Origin: Cardinalis cardinalis | Lineage: Eukaryota > Chordata > Aves > Passeriformes > Cardinalidae | Length of the DNA: 64,000 nt | Reading direction: 5' to 3' | Assembly (NCBI GenBank): GCA_014549065.1 | Contig: JACDOX010000009.1 | Coordinates: 4,089,959 to 4,153,958, forward strand | Shown: positions 51,401-64,000 of the stretch, in pieces | How the letters are laid out: the number at the start of each line of letters is the position of its first letter | Numbering within the stretch: position 1 is the stretch's first letter | Notes under the pieces: generated by a model | The model's input: only the letters and a program-made list of their open reading frames with translations | What the model was told of the DNA's origin: nothing | The model's database searches: none | Made by a program: the position numbers and the translations under genes

Positions 51401-53062
51401 TCTAAGATAGCAACAAAACTGAATAAATTATTCATTGAAAACCAGCAACATTTTCTAAATAATGTATTCAATGAATAATATTCAACTAAAAATAGGTGCA
51501 ATATACACAGTATTCTGTGCAGACTTGGAGCTGGTCCATGGCCTGCATCTTATCATAATGGGTATGATGAAATTGATTTGTTTCTTTTTTAGAGGAGACA
51601 AGCAAGAAAAAACATTTTTATTTCTAGCCTCACAAGATATGCTATATTAGTGTACTTTGTTGTTAAAATTTCAAACTTCATTTCAGTATTCTAATGGGCA
51701 AAAATTAATTAATCTCTGCATGGAGCTTAGTGGCAGCCTAGACATTGATGATAATGATATGATTATGGTAAGAAGAGGAAAATAAAGATAATTCCAACCA
51801 GATAAAGGTATATTTGGTGCTTCAGAAAAGCTTTCAACACCTAAAAAAAATAAAGAAAAAATTGTGAATACCAATAAAATGGTGTGTGGAAAATTTTGAG
51901 TGTAATTGATAAGAAAAAGGATTTGTCTAATAGATAGAAAACTGCATTTCCTTACTGAGCTATCTTTTTCTAAAAGTCCTTTGCAGCCCAGTGGCAGTAA
52001 AAAGAACACAAATTGTCAATGAAAAGCAATAGGGAGAAAANGGGAAAGAGAGAACATAAAAATTAACAAATACACATGGGAGCATAAATTACAGACTATT
52101 TAAAGGAAGATCAAAGAAACAGAATAAAAAGCAGTCTGTTGATCTAAGGCCCATGAGATTCAAAAAATACATATAAGTAAAACACCTTTTGTCAATNTTT
52201 ATACCATATAAATATACAAAAATCACACTTTGAATATACTTTAAATTCACATAATAAAAAATGATGCAAAGAACCCAAATATAATCAACATGTACTTGAG
52301 TAAANCTAATAAGTTAAGTATGAAGTTAGTGAAAGTGAGATAAGAAAGTCTGCTTTTTTACCAACCATTAATATAAACATTAAGATGTAATCTACAAAAA
52401 AAAAAGTATTTTTTAAACCACCCCTAGCCCACTCATTGCTAAAAGTTTTTAGTCTTGCTGAACCTGTGAAATATTTAAGTAAATATTGGGTAATGAGGGA
52501 TAGTCCAGAAAGCTGGAGGAGTACTGATACTGTGTCAGAATTCAACAAGGCTGATATGTTGTGCCAAAAAAACCTAAGCCAACTTCACTTCTTAGCAAAT
52601 TAATGTAAAAGCCAGTGTGCAAAGAATTTCATCTCCTCCGCTTTTCTTCTATTTTTCTTTGGTTTCTTTCCAAGAGCAAACATCACTTTGTCCAGCTTAT
52701 GCTATCACTACAGATTAGCATCCCTTCTTTGTGGTTGCCTGTGCAAAGGAAGGAGTGGTGGAACATATTCTTGGTTCTCCTATCCACAGGATGTTTCTGC
52801 TTCATTTCTACGGCTTTGATTAGAGAAGACAAGGAATTTAACATAGTANCTTGGTTAATTATTTTTTAAATCAAGATTTTAAAGGAAGCACATCAAAGTC
52901 AACCAAATTTTTCTTAGCTAAAGGCAGATTTTGCATGTATGGACATAGAAAACATACAAAGGAAAAATATTATTTTATCTTGATAGTTTCCTCATTTTAA
53001 TTCTAATAAAATACCTTCTTTTTTTACTACATAGGCACGGAAATTCATGTGGAGATAGTTGT
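48481..53062. other. noncoding AT-rich stretch
   Basis: No supported exon or transposon. The longest frame (plus, 50027-50524) has an unremarkable composition and two ambiguous bases, and I regard it as chance. Confidence 0.4.
51112..51222. repeat. purine-rich low-complexity tract
   Basis: A/G-rich on the plus strand, densest at 51180-51215 (ggggaggaaggggaaaaaag). Simple sequence that could form triplex-type structure. No gene is associated. Confidence 0.6.
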
Positions 53063-53121
53063 CAGTTCTGAATCCCCTGAGTTCTGAATCCCAGTTCTGA
53101 ATCCCCAGTTCTGAATCTCAG
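53063..53121. repeat. four-copy ~14-bp tandem repeat
   Basis: Four copies of agttctgaatccc with slightly different spacers (cccctg, none, c, and a tctcag end). A small, recent local duplication. Confidence 0.92.
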
Positions 53122-54442
53122 AGTGAGGCTGAGATACATAAAGTCATGTTTCATATTATATTCTGATAATTTAGGAGTGTTCAATGTACAAACCCAAATT
53201 TTAGATGTATTTAGAACTGTCCCTTTCCCACTGCTTGATAAAAAGTTGGGCATGTTATAACTAGTTCTACATTAAGACTTAAAGTTTAATTACANTACAA
53301 AAATATGTGATTTAGTGCTACCTTAACTAAATTCATATGTTTAAAGATGCTATCAATATAATCTTGCTGATATGTGGGTTGGTGAAGGAGAAGTCATTGA
53401 AAATGTACTGAATTTTATTGTCAATTAAGTTGAATACATTGTGGCTTTATTACACAAAAACATAGTTGCCATTTGGTACAGAAGTCACCACCACCCTACT
53501 TGTCAGAACCTTCTGAAATAAAATCTATTAAAAGCAGGAACACTGAAAGTAATTTAGGGAAAATACCTCTGTTTTGGCTCATTCAAATTGCTTTTGTTAA
53601 AGCATTTGAAATAAATAGAACCTCTCAAAACTTTCTTCAACAACAATCACTGTAATCTGCATCTATTATAATACTGTGCCTTGTANTCCTTTGACAGCAG
53701 AACTAAGCAATCAATACACTCCTTTTCAGCAATCTCTGCTGAACCATTCTCATATGGCTAATAGCTGGGACAGATGCATTCTATAAGAATTTCACAATTG
53801 TACCAAATACATGTTGGCCTCTTACAGACTTCTGTTAGCAAGCAAGTGCTTAAAGCAATACTGCAATAATGTCTTCTTAGCTCTTAGAATAATTTAAATG
53901 GAACAGCTAAAATCCATATCTTAAATCTAAAAGAAACAGTGGTGTAGAGATGTAGTTTAAAATACATAAAAAGAAATTATTATATAAAACCAGCACTTTC
54001 AAAAATCTAAAATGTCAGTATATGCAAATACTTAGCAGAGACACCAAACAAACTCAACTTTATGTAGGCCATAAAGAACACAAACATCCTTATTATATAC
54101 AGCCTGTGCTTCTAAGTGATAAAGACTTTCTTTTACTAATCCATATATCTAGCTAACTGTATTTGTTCCTCTTTTGTAAATAATTTTCCTTGAAGTTTAA
54201 TTGCCTTTTGTATTTATAATAATGTCTTATTGAATATATAAAAATGTCATATAATAGTTAAGTCTGCATAATATATCTGCTCAGTGCCACAGCCATGTGA
54301 GGCAGAGAAACTAACCCAAGATGCTCTGAACTGGTTGTTAAACAAGTCTGTACATGATATGTAGGATTGAAGTATTTATCCTAGTTTTAAGGTGTTTGAT
54401 AAATTTTTTATTGTTTTTAATAACTTCATGTGAAGGCTGACA

Positions 54443-54860
54443 TCAGAGAATCATAGAACCACAAGATAATTCAGTCTGGAAGCGACCTCAGGAGGTCTCT
54501 GGTCCAATCTCCTGCTCAAGCAGGGTCAGGTATGAGTTCAGACCAGGTTGTTCAGGGTTTGTATTGAAAATATCAAAGATATAGAACATTCAACCTCTCT
54601 GGGCAGCCTGAGCCACTGTTTCACTCTTTTCATTGGGAGAAAGTTTTTCATTACCTTCAGCTTGAACTTCCCTTCTTCCAGTTTGTGCCCACTGGGTTTC
54701 AGCCTCCCACCACACACTTCTGCGAGCAGCCAAACCCAACCTCTTGACAAGGGCTTTGTGAAGGATTGCTGATAGGTACCCCCAGGGTGACTAAGCCAAG
54801 GTCCTTCAGCTCTCCTCACAGGGAAAAAGGTGCATCTTGGCCATCCTGGATGCCCTCACC
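54443..54860 (-). mobile_element. truncated CR1 LINE 3' end, minus strand
   Basis: It begins at the left with cagagaatcatagaaccaca, the reverse-complemented CR1 tail, followed by antisense 3'-end landmarks: ctgctcaagcagggtcagg, acctctctgggcagcctgag, gtttgtgcccactggg, and cagctctcctcacaggga near 54810. The middle looks shortened relative to other CR1s. Non-functional. Open frames inside are fragments or antisense. Confidence 0.92.
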
Positions 54861-57843
54861 CAACAAGGAAANGTCTTCTAATTAGGTAGTGCACAACTTT
54901 GGAATTGCCCTGGTAGTGTAACTTGCCACCTTGCAAAGGTATTTTAGCTTTACTACAGAAGGACATTTTGAGAATTTAGCAGTTCTTCCTTTCACTTCTA
55001 ATCCCTATCCATTGGCTGATGGCTCTATTTGTGATCTTATCTTTCACCTTAAAAATCTGAGAAAGAGAAGATTAGAACTGTTTTCAGCAATAACTGGAAA
55101 AGAAATTAAGAGATCTTTGGTTCATGTTTTGGGCTAAAGAAATCACTAGGGGAGTTATGAATTGTGTAATTTTTATGAAAAGAGTAATGTATAAATAATA
55201 TTGAGNTGTTTAGTGTATTCTGTCTACTAATCCATTTTCACAGGTGAATGACTTACTTAACCAGTTAGAAACTTAGTATTGGGTACACTGAAAAAGTTTC
55301 ATTTCAATGAAAATTAAACTTTGCTAAGTATTTTAAGATTGAGCTCTACCTTATAATAAAATTAAAATCAATTAAGATCATAGCTTCTAGTCTAAGGGTA
55401 AAATCAATTTCTTAGTTTGATAGATGAGGCAAAATCATCCTCTTCATCTCACAAAAGAATACACTTCAATGTTCAATGTCTCCTAGAATGATTCAGTGAA
55501 GATAGTAATAATTATCATATAATATTTCTTTTTTGTCAAATTTGTGAAATTTACTCTCTGCATAGACCAAATTCATCTTCCCTTTGTTATCCTGGAAAAT
55601 ATTATTTGCCTGATTGAACAGAAGACAGAATTTTTTCATTTGCCATGGGATCGAAATTTTTAAAGATCTTTCAGTTTAACTTGGATGTTTGCTGTTGTCA
55701 TTTTAGTTCTGGACATGCCAAAGAAAGTCTTTGCAAGACAAATAANGAAGAATGATAAACTGGACTGAGCTTTAGCTGAATGCACTTGGAGACAAGTTCA
55801 AGTCTAGAGAAAAACCCAGAAAGTTGTTGAGTTTCTCAAATTCAAGGAACAAGTTTCCATAGTCATTATTCTTTCTTCACAAAATTTACCTAAGCTTTCT
55901 TAGGCAAGAACACTCTACTCATCTGTGTTTACTCCAGCTTTTAATAAAGACTCTTGAGTACTGCTGCAACAGATATAATTAAACAACTAATAGTTTTAAT
56001 TATGCTAATAGTAGAGCTTTGAATGTGCAGGTAAGAGAGCGCTGATATTTGATGTACTGTCAGTCTGATTAGCAATCATGCCTTCTGGAAAAAAAACTGT
56101 AAAATGAAAAGTATCATCAATATCATTCTTTTGGCAAAAAAGTTTGTGATTTTTTCATATTTTCTGCCCTTTCTTGGGAAAAAAACCCTTCCAAAATACT
56201 TANTTAATTTTACAGTTGCTTTTTATTCTGATATGGCAGCTGTATGCAGGATGAGCAATAGGTTTATGATGTCATGTAAGTCTGGCACCACAAACTGGGG
56301 AAAAATGTCTGTTTTTATTTACTATTTGATTTGCACTTCAATGTGTCATGTAGGGCTTAGAACCAAAATATTTTCATATCTAATTTGATTTGGCAGTTTC
56401 AGACAGTACACATTATGTAAGGAAATAGAAAGTTAGAGTATTGCCAGTTTGGTAAACACTTTTCATGAGAAGTTTCAAAAACCTAATAAATTAGTAATGT
56501 CAGAAAAACAAAAGACTTCTAAATCCAAAAACATGAAATTGAAACTTTAGTCTATGGCAATTGACAAACTACACTATGTAATAAATAAGAGAATCAATAT
56601 AGCATTTTTCTCCTTTGAGAATTTCTACTGAGAAAAAATATTTGCAGTTATTGTCNCAAATTAAATATTTATTTAAAACTGTGTACTGAAATTAATCTCT
56701 TTTCAAATTTTCCTAAAACCACTGGGTAAACTGAGCTATTAAAAATTGTTACAGTGGATTTTAGTTGATTTCAGAGAAGATATTNATTCTGCTAGAGAAC
56801 TTAATGCTTTGCTGACATATTGGAGTTATATTTTTGGCCAACTTGGTCAGCGATTTCTAAGCTTTCATGCACTTTTTTCTTATATATGCAAATATTTTCA
56901 ATAGAAAAAAAACATTTACATGTAATTGCAGCNGATTATCCAGATGACAAGCTCTTTATTGGTGGAAATAAATATTCCTGGAATTTTAGCGGTCTCAAAT
57001 AAGTTTATCATTGCAGCCGTCTTCTCTTTGCTCCAAAAATGATAAGGGATGATCAAACAATTTATTTTGAACAACAACAAAAAACTGTATTTCTCTCATT
57101 ATTAGTAATCTTCATATTATACAGGCCATTTAAAGGAATATCTTTACTACACAACCACTGTTTAATAGCATCTACCAATGCTTTGCTTATCATTTAGTCA
57201 AAGAACTAGAACTCATATGCTTGTCTTCCAAAAAATTTATCCTTCTTTCTAATTAATTTAAAAACAAATTAATTCACAGAAAGTTGAATTCTCTCATTCA
57301 GGATGGTGCTTACACACCCTTCTTGATATCCAGTCCAAAGCCATATTCTCCTGAATATTTGGTCCTCCTTCCNGTGAACACATCTATGAAGGTGCTGGCA
57401 ATGTACCAGAATAAATGGGGATGTTCAGTGTGCTTTGTCTCAGTCTCAACCTAAAAAGGCCATTAAGTTTCTNCATTATGTGTTTCAACCTGTTATCCAT
57501 GAAGTCTTAAATTTTTATCCATTATTAAAATTTTTCCAGTCCTGATATTCAAGATTTATGGACCTCAAGGTGTGGACAGAAACNTTGAGATGACCTATGT
57601 TTTACAACACAACCATCCTGAAAGGGAGATAGAAAATTTGGGAGTAAAAATTAAATTTCTTCTCACATAGGAAGAAGCAGGTATAATTCCTTCCAGAGGA
57701 TCAAAATTAAATACTTTTTAGATTGCAAAACTGGTAGTAAGAGTATTAGGAATTTGAAGGTTTACTGAGCTCTAGGGATAAAATAAAATAAACTGACTGA
57801 GGAAGGCAGGTTTGATAACCATCTATAAAATCTAGCCACACAG
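54861..57843. other. noncoding AT-rich stretch
   Basis: No supported exon or transposon. The part at 55970-56080 (taattatgctaatag, gagagcgctgatatttga) has the look of a conserved element, but this is weak. Confidence 0.4.
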
Positions 57844-57913
57844 TGGTAAACAAAAAGTCACAATTTCCCTATAGAGCATGGTAAACAAAAAGTCATAGTC
57901 TCCCCACAGGCTA
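57844..57913. repeat. two-copy ~35-bp tandem repeat
   Basis: The 17-base block tggtaaacaaaaagtca recurs at a 35-bp interval (57844 and 57879), with diverged second halves. An older duplication than the one at 57982. Confidence 0.85.
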
Positions 57914-57981
57914 CCCTCACAACTTGACATTCAGGAACAGTACTGAAATAGTGGCACAAAGTCTTACACTTCTTCAGGGAA

Positions 57982-58059
57982 GAGACCAATCCAGACAAAC
58001 AACAATCCCAGAAACGGACAGAGACCAATCCAGACAAACAACAATCCCAGAAATGGACA
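57982..58059. repeat. two-copy 39-bp tandem duplication
   Basis: Units 57982-58020 and 58021-58059 start gagaccaatccagacaaaca and differ at one position (aaacgg versus aaatgg, a CpG transition). A recent duplication. Confidence 0.97.
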
Positions 58060-58881
58060 ATCCCATTTAACTTTAGTTATCTAAAATCAGGCGTCCAATT
58101 TTTTCAACCCAGGCCCCAAGCATTAAGAATAGTTTATCTCATCTATTTTAGGACTCCTATTTCACAAGGACCCTTGTTCAGGGGAGAATTATTTCTCCAT
58201 TGACTGTAAAGGCAGTCTAGAGTGAGTAGTCCAGTCTATGGCCAAATGTATTTTTGGATGGTTTAATCAGGGTGGGTAAATCTATCCATTAGTTACAATT
58301 NCCTTATAGTAGAGCAATATGTTGAATTGATTTTCACTGTGGATCAGTAGGTGTACTGTTGAGGGCTAGTTTCAGGACTCAGNAGTTTCCTATCAGATAT
58401 GCAGGTAGCAGGTAGGCGTTTGTAGGGATACATATAGGGAAATGTCTGAANTGGTGCAGAAACTGAACACCTCATCTGGAGCAGTAAATTCTCATCACAC
58501 CCAAGGCTCAGGAAATGTGTGTATGTGTATCTTTGTGTGTCTGGATACATACATCTGTGGATATCCATCTTTGTCTGTTGCTTATCATGCACAGTTGTAG
58601 ATTCAGGAAAAGGCATAAAAATGTTGAAAATTCCTAGTCTCCGCAGAGCATTTGTCTTGACAGAAAAGTCGGATCAATGCTGAGGAAGAGAGCACATCCT
58701 GCATGTAGAATTTGTGGCTGATGCCCTGGGGAATTATGAGATTATCTTTATTGTTTTTATTACAGTACCATCTGGGACTACTAGGCTTGGAGCTGGAGCC
58801 ATCTGTGGCAAGTAACATGTAAACAGCCAGAAGATGTCTGCCCCGCATTTGTTATAATTTAAATTAAAATAAAAAGGACAG
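58060..58881. other. noncoding stretch, nothing recognised
   Basis: No repeat family or exon supported. A loose TG-rich patch lies at about 58515-58560. Confidence 0.45.
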
Positions 58882-58989
58882 CATATATATATGTATATGT
58901 ATATAGATATGTATATATATATGTATACATATGTGTATATATATATGTATACATGTATATATATATGTAGAGAGAGACAGACAGACAGA
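58882..58989. repeat. compound TA/TATG and AGAC microsatellite
   Basis: Alternating TA runs with atgtatat and atgtatacat units, passing into gagagagacagacagacag. Imperfect and about 108 bp long. The frame crossing it is a repeat by-product. Confidence 0.95.
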
Positions 58990-61900
58990 AAAAGGAAAAC
59001 AATTTTTAAAAAAAGGAGGCAGGGAGAGGACAGTGAGGTATTATGGCATTGGTAGCCAAAATATCTGTTTTTGCATTACAGCAAAGGAGAGGCTTCCCGA
59101 GGCAAAGATTCCGGATTCTCCTAGGTAACCATCTCCCAACATATGGGAGATCCTGAAAGTAAGTATGAAGGTGCTTTGAAATCCAAGTATCTAATAGATA
59201 CACTTTGATAAGTTCAGAATGTGGCTTGAAGCAAGGAAGAATGAGGTCTCCTGAGGAATAATACCTAAACGGCATAAGCTNTGCTGAGCTTTGACAGTAA
59301 CAGGTATTTCATGAGGTTCAACTGGACAGATACTATGTTCAAACACATTCAAACAAATGTGTTTATTGCCACATAGCTATAATTATTTCTTGTCATTCAG
59401 TTACTCAAAGAGGAAATCTACCAAACCAATACCTTGAAAGCCTTTCAGCTTGTTCGTGACTTGAATAGGCTCTAGTTAGTTACCATGCTCTGAAATTTGT
59501 TTTGGGGAAATAAAGAAATGGTTACACAATTGAAGGATGATTAACTGGGCCAACTCCAATAGCTTCATTGTAAACCAAGGGTGAAAACATTAAAGGTTTT
59601 TAAAACTTACTGAATGTCTGTTCTGGTCTTCAGAGTTTCTTTATAGAAATCCTGACAGCATGAGAATCCATTTAAGGTCTTGAATTGGAAGCTGCTCCAA
59701 AACAGCTAGATTTTGTGCCATTTAATCAGTTATACCCTCAAGAACATCCTGCAACATAAATGACACAAGGTAATTCAAAGCTGTTAGATAAGGGGATCCA
59801 GGGCAGTAAAAGCTTGGGGCTGAATTTTTAAAACACGCCTCTCCTATGCGTTGGACAATTTTGACACACAAAGCCATGCACATCTGAAAAAAGGGAATAC
59901 AATAGAGGCCCTTCAGAAAATTATAGGCATTGCTCCTGCAGGGTGAGCTTCTGATTTTTTCTCTGTAAGTAAAGCAGTAGATTAGCATGGAATGTCTAAT
60001 ATCAAATTGAATATAAGGAATTACCTGCTTTACCACCAATGGCTTTAGTACAACAGAGATAGACCATTATGCTCTCATAAAATCATAAACAGAAGGCATT
60101 CTGTTGCCTTTCTTCCTTTTACTTTTCTCCAAATTCTTTAGCCTTTATAAATGACAGGGAAAAAAGAGGTATAAGATCAGATGTCTGTAAAATGTTAAAA
60201 CAGAGTAAATATTTTTTTATGTCTTTGTAAAAATTGTCTGATAAAATTGTACAAACTATGTACAATTGAGCAAACATGTAAATTAAGCAGCAGTGGCTGA
60301 AATAACACTGTCCATTTTGCAGATTGCCATTCTCTCAGTCTGAACTTCCATGGGTCTTTTAAGGGTACTATGTGCTGCTGAAATATATAAAGTATGATGA
60401 AATATGATTTAATTGACATGACTTTGATTAATAAAACTGAAATGTCAAGTTATTTAAGATTAATAAGTGGCTTACTTTTCATTGGTATTATCAATAGTAG
60501 TTCAAACAGTGAAAGCACTAGAACTTGTTTTAGGTAGTATTTGTCCTCATTTTAAAATGAAAAGCAAATTAAATTTATATTATGTTGTGCAGTGTAGTTA
60601 TTTTTCACATCTGAGTGAGGAAGGAAGGTGAAATAAGGAATTCAACAAAGGTGACAAAGACATGCTTGGTTCTGGCATAAACAGAATATATAACTTTACC
60701 TTAGTTTGCTGTATCTGGGGTTCAAGAAAAAGGCAGGGGAAGTTTGTGGACTTGCTGTTCATCATAGAGCAGAATAAAATGTACCTTTTGAAGACCTGGT
60801 GGTCACTGAATGCCCACAATAGCAAGCAGCTGTGTTAGTCAAGTGAAGGAGCTTCTGCCTGCCAGCACAGATGGAGCACCNGACACGCTCCAGCCCATCC
60901 CAAGAGTGTCACAGCGGTTTGCATCTGCTAGAAGAGCCAAAATTTCTGACTGGCAGGAGGGAAACGCTGCACATAATGGTCACATTCAGGACTGGATGTA
61001 TTTCAAGAGGACACTGTAGTTAGTAGCATGATCAGATTGTCCTTGCTTAGCTCTTTGTAGAGACTGGAGTCCAGGGGAGCNGCACAGGGAACCGTCCTTG
61101 GCGTCCTGCCATCCTCTGGCTGTCGTGGTGCTGTGGGNCCTGGTATACACTGTGGAGTGACAGTGGCTCTGGTATTGAGGAGACAAGAAGTTGGCATGAA
61201 GAGTGGCATGGAAAAATCAACTATTCTTATTTAAAATTTACTTGTTCTTTTACCTTGTATTTATAGGATTGATGTTAAATGTGCAGAAGTAAAATGAAGT
61301 CATAAAATGTAAGCCAAATAACAGAAGACTATACTAGACTAAAATCTCACATTTTACTTCATTAAAAGTATTGAATTACACAAACAACAAATGCTGGCAT
61401 AATCAATTTGATTGTATAGTCATATAGATCAATGTCTTACTTGCCATTTAGTATCACTTATTGATTTGACATCATTGTCTTCATAGGCAGTTCTTAACGT
61501 TCGTCTAATTATAAATAAACACACACTGTGGCAAAAGTATACACTTCTNCATATTCTTTGTCATATTAGTATGGAAAATTGCTGAGTGGTGGATTGCTAA
61601 GGCAGCAAAAAAGATGGTTTNTATGGCAGCATGTTTTTGCTGCTGGTAGATACTTGAACAAGATTTGGCTCTGAAGTAACAGCAGGTATATGAATTACAA
61701 GATCTATATCATTTTCTGTACTGGGTACAGCAGTGACACCTGTGTGGGCAAGTATTGAACTGGTAAAAACCAAAAGGATCAGAGAGCCTACATGGCCATA
61801 TCATCACTCGGCTTCATCAGCTTCTGAACACAACCTTGTGCCTTATATCTTTTAACTGGCTGGAAAAAGACTTTGGACTGCTCATGGTTTGACTTTGTAC

Positions 61901-64000
61901 TTACACAGCAGCAGCATCACATGTCACTGCCCAACATTTTCACATGTAGGAACTTCCACGGTGCCATTTTGATTGTATTGATGTGTCTGATGTGCCCCTA
62001 GAGCTGATTAGAAGTACTAATGAAGTGATGTTTATTAATGAGCATTTTCCTAGTATTGACTCACCTGAGGTTCCTTAAATCTCCAAAAGTTTCTGTGAAA
62101 CAATAACTGCATTGCTTATGTGCATATTGGCAGTGGAGCATTATGTTAGGCTTGATATTTTCCTGATGCTAGAGAAAAATGTTAAAATAGGGCTCACTTT
62201 TTGCAGCCCAAAAAATGCAAGTGACACAAAGAATGATGGCACCACTCTGAATGGGTGTGTGCACCCACTCCTTGCTCTTCTCCAGGAGTATTAAGAACTG
62301 NTTTCTCTGGCACACTGGTAAGTGCNGCGTGGAGCACTGCTGTAGGTCACATTTTGGCTTCAGAAATTATTTTTTTCTTAGAGCTCTCATGTTTGGTCAT
62401 TCATTGAAGTTCAGAGATGTCCCTTGTAATTTTGATGAGCATTGTGAAACAGACAGGAGAAAATGTGCTTTGGCAGTGTACTTTTTTAGAAGTCAAATAT
62501 TGCTGCATAGAAAAAAAAGATGGTGGAATTATGAAATGCTGTGAGTTTTGTAAACTTTATCACCTCAAACCCTGTCTAATCTCTATGAGAAGTACTTCTG
62601 TTTCTCTGTATGTGCTGATTCAAGCACTTTCAGTATTTTCTAAGGTACTAGAGAAAGAAACAATAGCAATCACTGCATGTTATGTTTTTTATACTAAAAC
62701 CATCAGAAATCAGCTGGTTTGTAGAATGGGAAGTCTTATTTTGAAAAATATAGCAACAAGGAAGCAATCCATTTATTGATCCTGTCTCTCCATTATCCTT
62801 TCTCATAGGTCCTTCTTTCTCTGCATCATAAGCAGTGAAGCACATAGAGACAGTGTCAGAAACATTCATAGTAACTGAGACCAAATCCCATGGAAAACAA
62901 GAAAAACAGTGATTTTTTTGGTGTTGTTTGGAACCTTTTTATGTTCTGAAATGTAGATTTCTGATTGCAATCTTTATATTAAAATGATCTTCATTTCATC
63001 GAAGACTTCATTCTACAAGTAAAAGAGTCTTTGACCAGCAAGACCAGTGATTTTTTTCTCTCCCTCTAACTCCCACCACTGTAATGTTCAATCCAGTGAT
63101 GTAAGGGAGATAGTGAGATTTGATAGCCACTGTGAGCAGTCTAGATAAATTCTCCTCACACATTTTATTAGTTAAATCTACTTTACTGGATTTATGAACC
63201 AGAAAGCAGAATGGGTTCTTTAAAGGACTCTCCCTAGCTGCATGCAAGTTTTGTAGTCTGTTGTTGGAAATAAACATACACTTAAAACAAGTCGTTTGCC
63301 TAGTTGCACTAGAGAGCGCCGAGAAAATATAAAAATTGGAACCTAAAAGTAAGGAAATGCTCATAAAAAGCATCTGAAGAAGAACTGTCCCAGTTGTGAT
63401 GTAGAGGCAGAATATTCCTGCCTTGGAATCATCTGGAAGGAAAAATGAATCCTTATGAGAAAGGTAGAAAAAATGCTTGAAAGCGCNGCGATCACAAAAG
63501 ATTAAATTAAAAAGCATTACAATATTCAGAAGTTTAATAAAATTACTGAGTTGGTAACAGCCCATTTCTTTGATTCTTTCAATACATTTCAGCCACTCCC
63601 TTTTTAAAATTAGATTCTCTCCAGATTTAGCAAATGTCTAGCTATTTTATTATTGAATTACCCTCTGTTTGCTAACTGCACTTCTTTTNCCAGCATGTGT
63701 CATTTACCCTTTTTTTTTTGTTCCTCACAGAACTTTTTACATTGAAATTTTGTTCCTGCCTCTTGGTATTAATTTGTGGTGTTTTACNTGATCTTTCTTA
63801 TGTTCCACAAATGTGTATACGTAGTATTTCTGAAGATATGAGAAATGAGTAGGGCCCAGCAAATTAACATCACTAATGAATTATTAAAATTTAGGTAGAA
63901 CTCTATTTGCCATAGACCACTGAAAAGCTCAGACAAAAATCTGTCAGTGTTTAAAGCCTTTTGGAGAAACNATTTTGGAAATGCTGAAGCCAGTGTTACT
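58990..64000. other. AT-rich stretch with isolated exon-like segments
   Basis: No transposon recognised. The longest open frame of the window (minus, 63565-63008, about 185 codons, one ambiguous base) lies here, plus splice-bounded or acceptor-led segments at 59722-59883 (minus) and 62286-62317 (plus). None is backed by a recognised protein. They are treated as observations. Confidence 0.35.

Noticed and set aside
59006..59275. 89-codon minus-strand frame next to the TA microsatellite
   Set aside because: No domain or splice sites, and adjacent to simple sequence. Considered chance.
1..64000. Search for tRNA, rRNA, CRISPR arrays, bacterial or phage genes and endogenous retroviruses
   Set aside because: No tRNA-like cloverleaf, rRNA motif, regularly spaced repeat array, operon structure, retroviral pol text or paired LTRs were recognised.

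Overview
This is a vertebrate nuclear window, almost certainly avian. It is AT-rich and sparse in repeats. The recognisable transposons are CR1-type LINEs, 5'-truncated and ending in the family's short ATTCTATG/ATTCTGTG-like tails. No L1, Alu or B-type elements are visible. There are no bacterial-style genes, operons, rRNA, tRNA or CRISPR arrays. Isolated single Ns occur throughout, and there is one 80-N assembly gap (28127-28206), so this is draft sequence.

Most of the window is intron or intergenic DNA. The annotatable parts are four CR1 copies (10742-11831 +, 33032-33541 +, 39093-39685 -, 54443-54860 -) and a CR1 tail scrap abutting the first (10698-10740). There is also a probable ancient interspersed repeat (32171-32330), a three-copy 83-bp minisatellite (29941-30188), smaller tandem duplications (53063-53121, 57844-57913, 57982-58059) and microsatellites (38163-38222, 45231-45247, 58882-58989).

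The most interesting signal is a set of short minus-strand open segments between about 25.3 and 6.5 kb. Each has a plausible acceptor and donor, and the reading phases can be joined in order: 25270-25221, 24843-24699, 22220-22098, 18138-18071, 17165-16900, 15353-15294, 12661-12547 and 6647-6478. Part of the chain (22.1 to 18.1 kb) depends on weaker links that I list only as findings. The 266-bp segment at 16900-17165 is the best single candidate. If real, the window holds internal exons of one multi-exon minus-strand gene encoding a protein I cannot name. Chance could produce several of these, so each is reported at low to moderate confidence. One arithmetic caution applies: phase agreement is about a one-in-three event per junction, and I chose frames knowing their neighbours.

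From about 26.6 to 64 kb I found no convincing exon chain. A few isolated splice-plus-ORF coincidences, a 76-nt pre-miRNA-like hairpin (12397-12472) and several stretches resembling conserved noncoding elements are flagged for checking. The window does not show an obvious novel biological system. The candidate spliced gene and the hairpin are the two things most worth testing.
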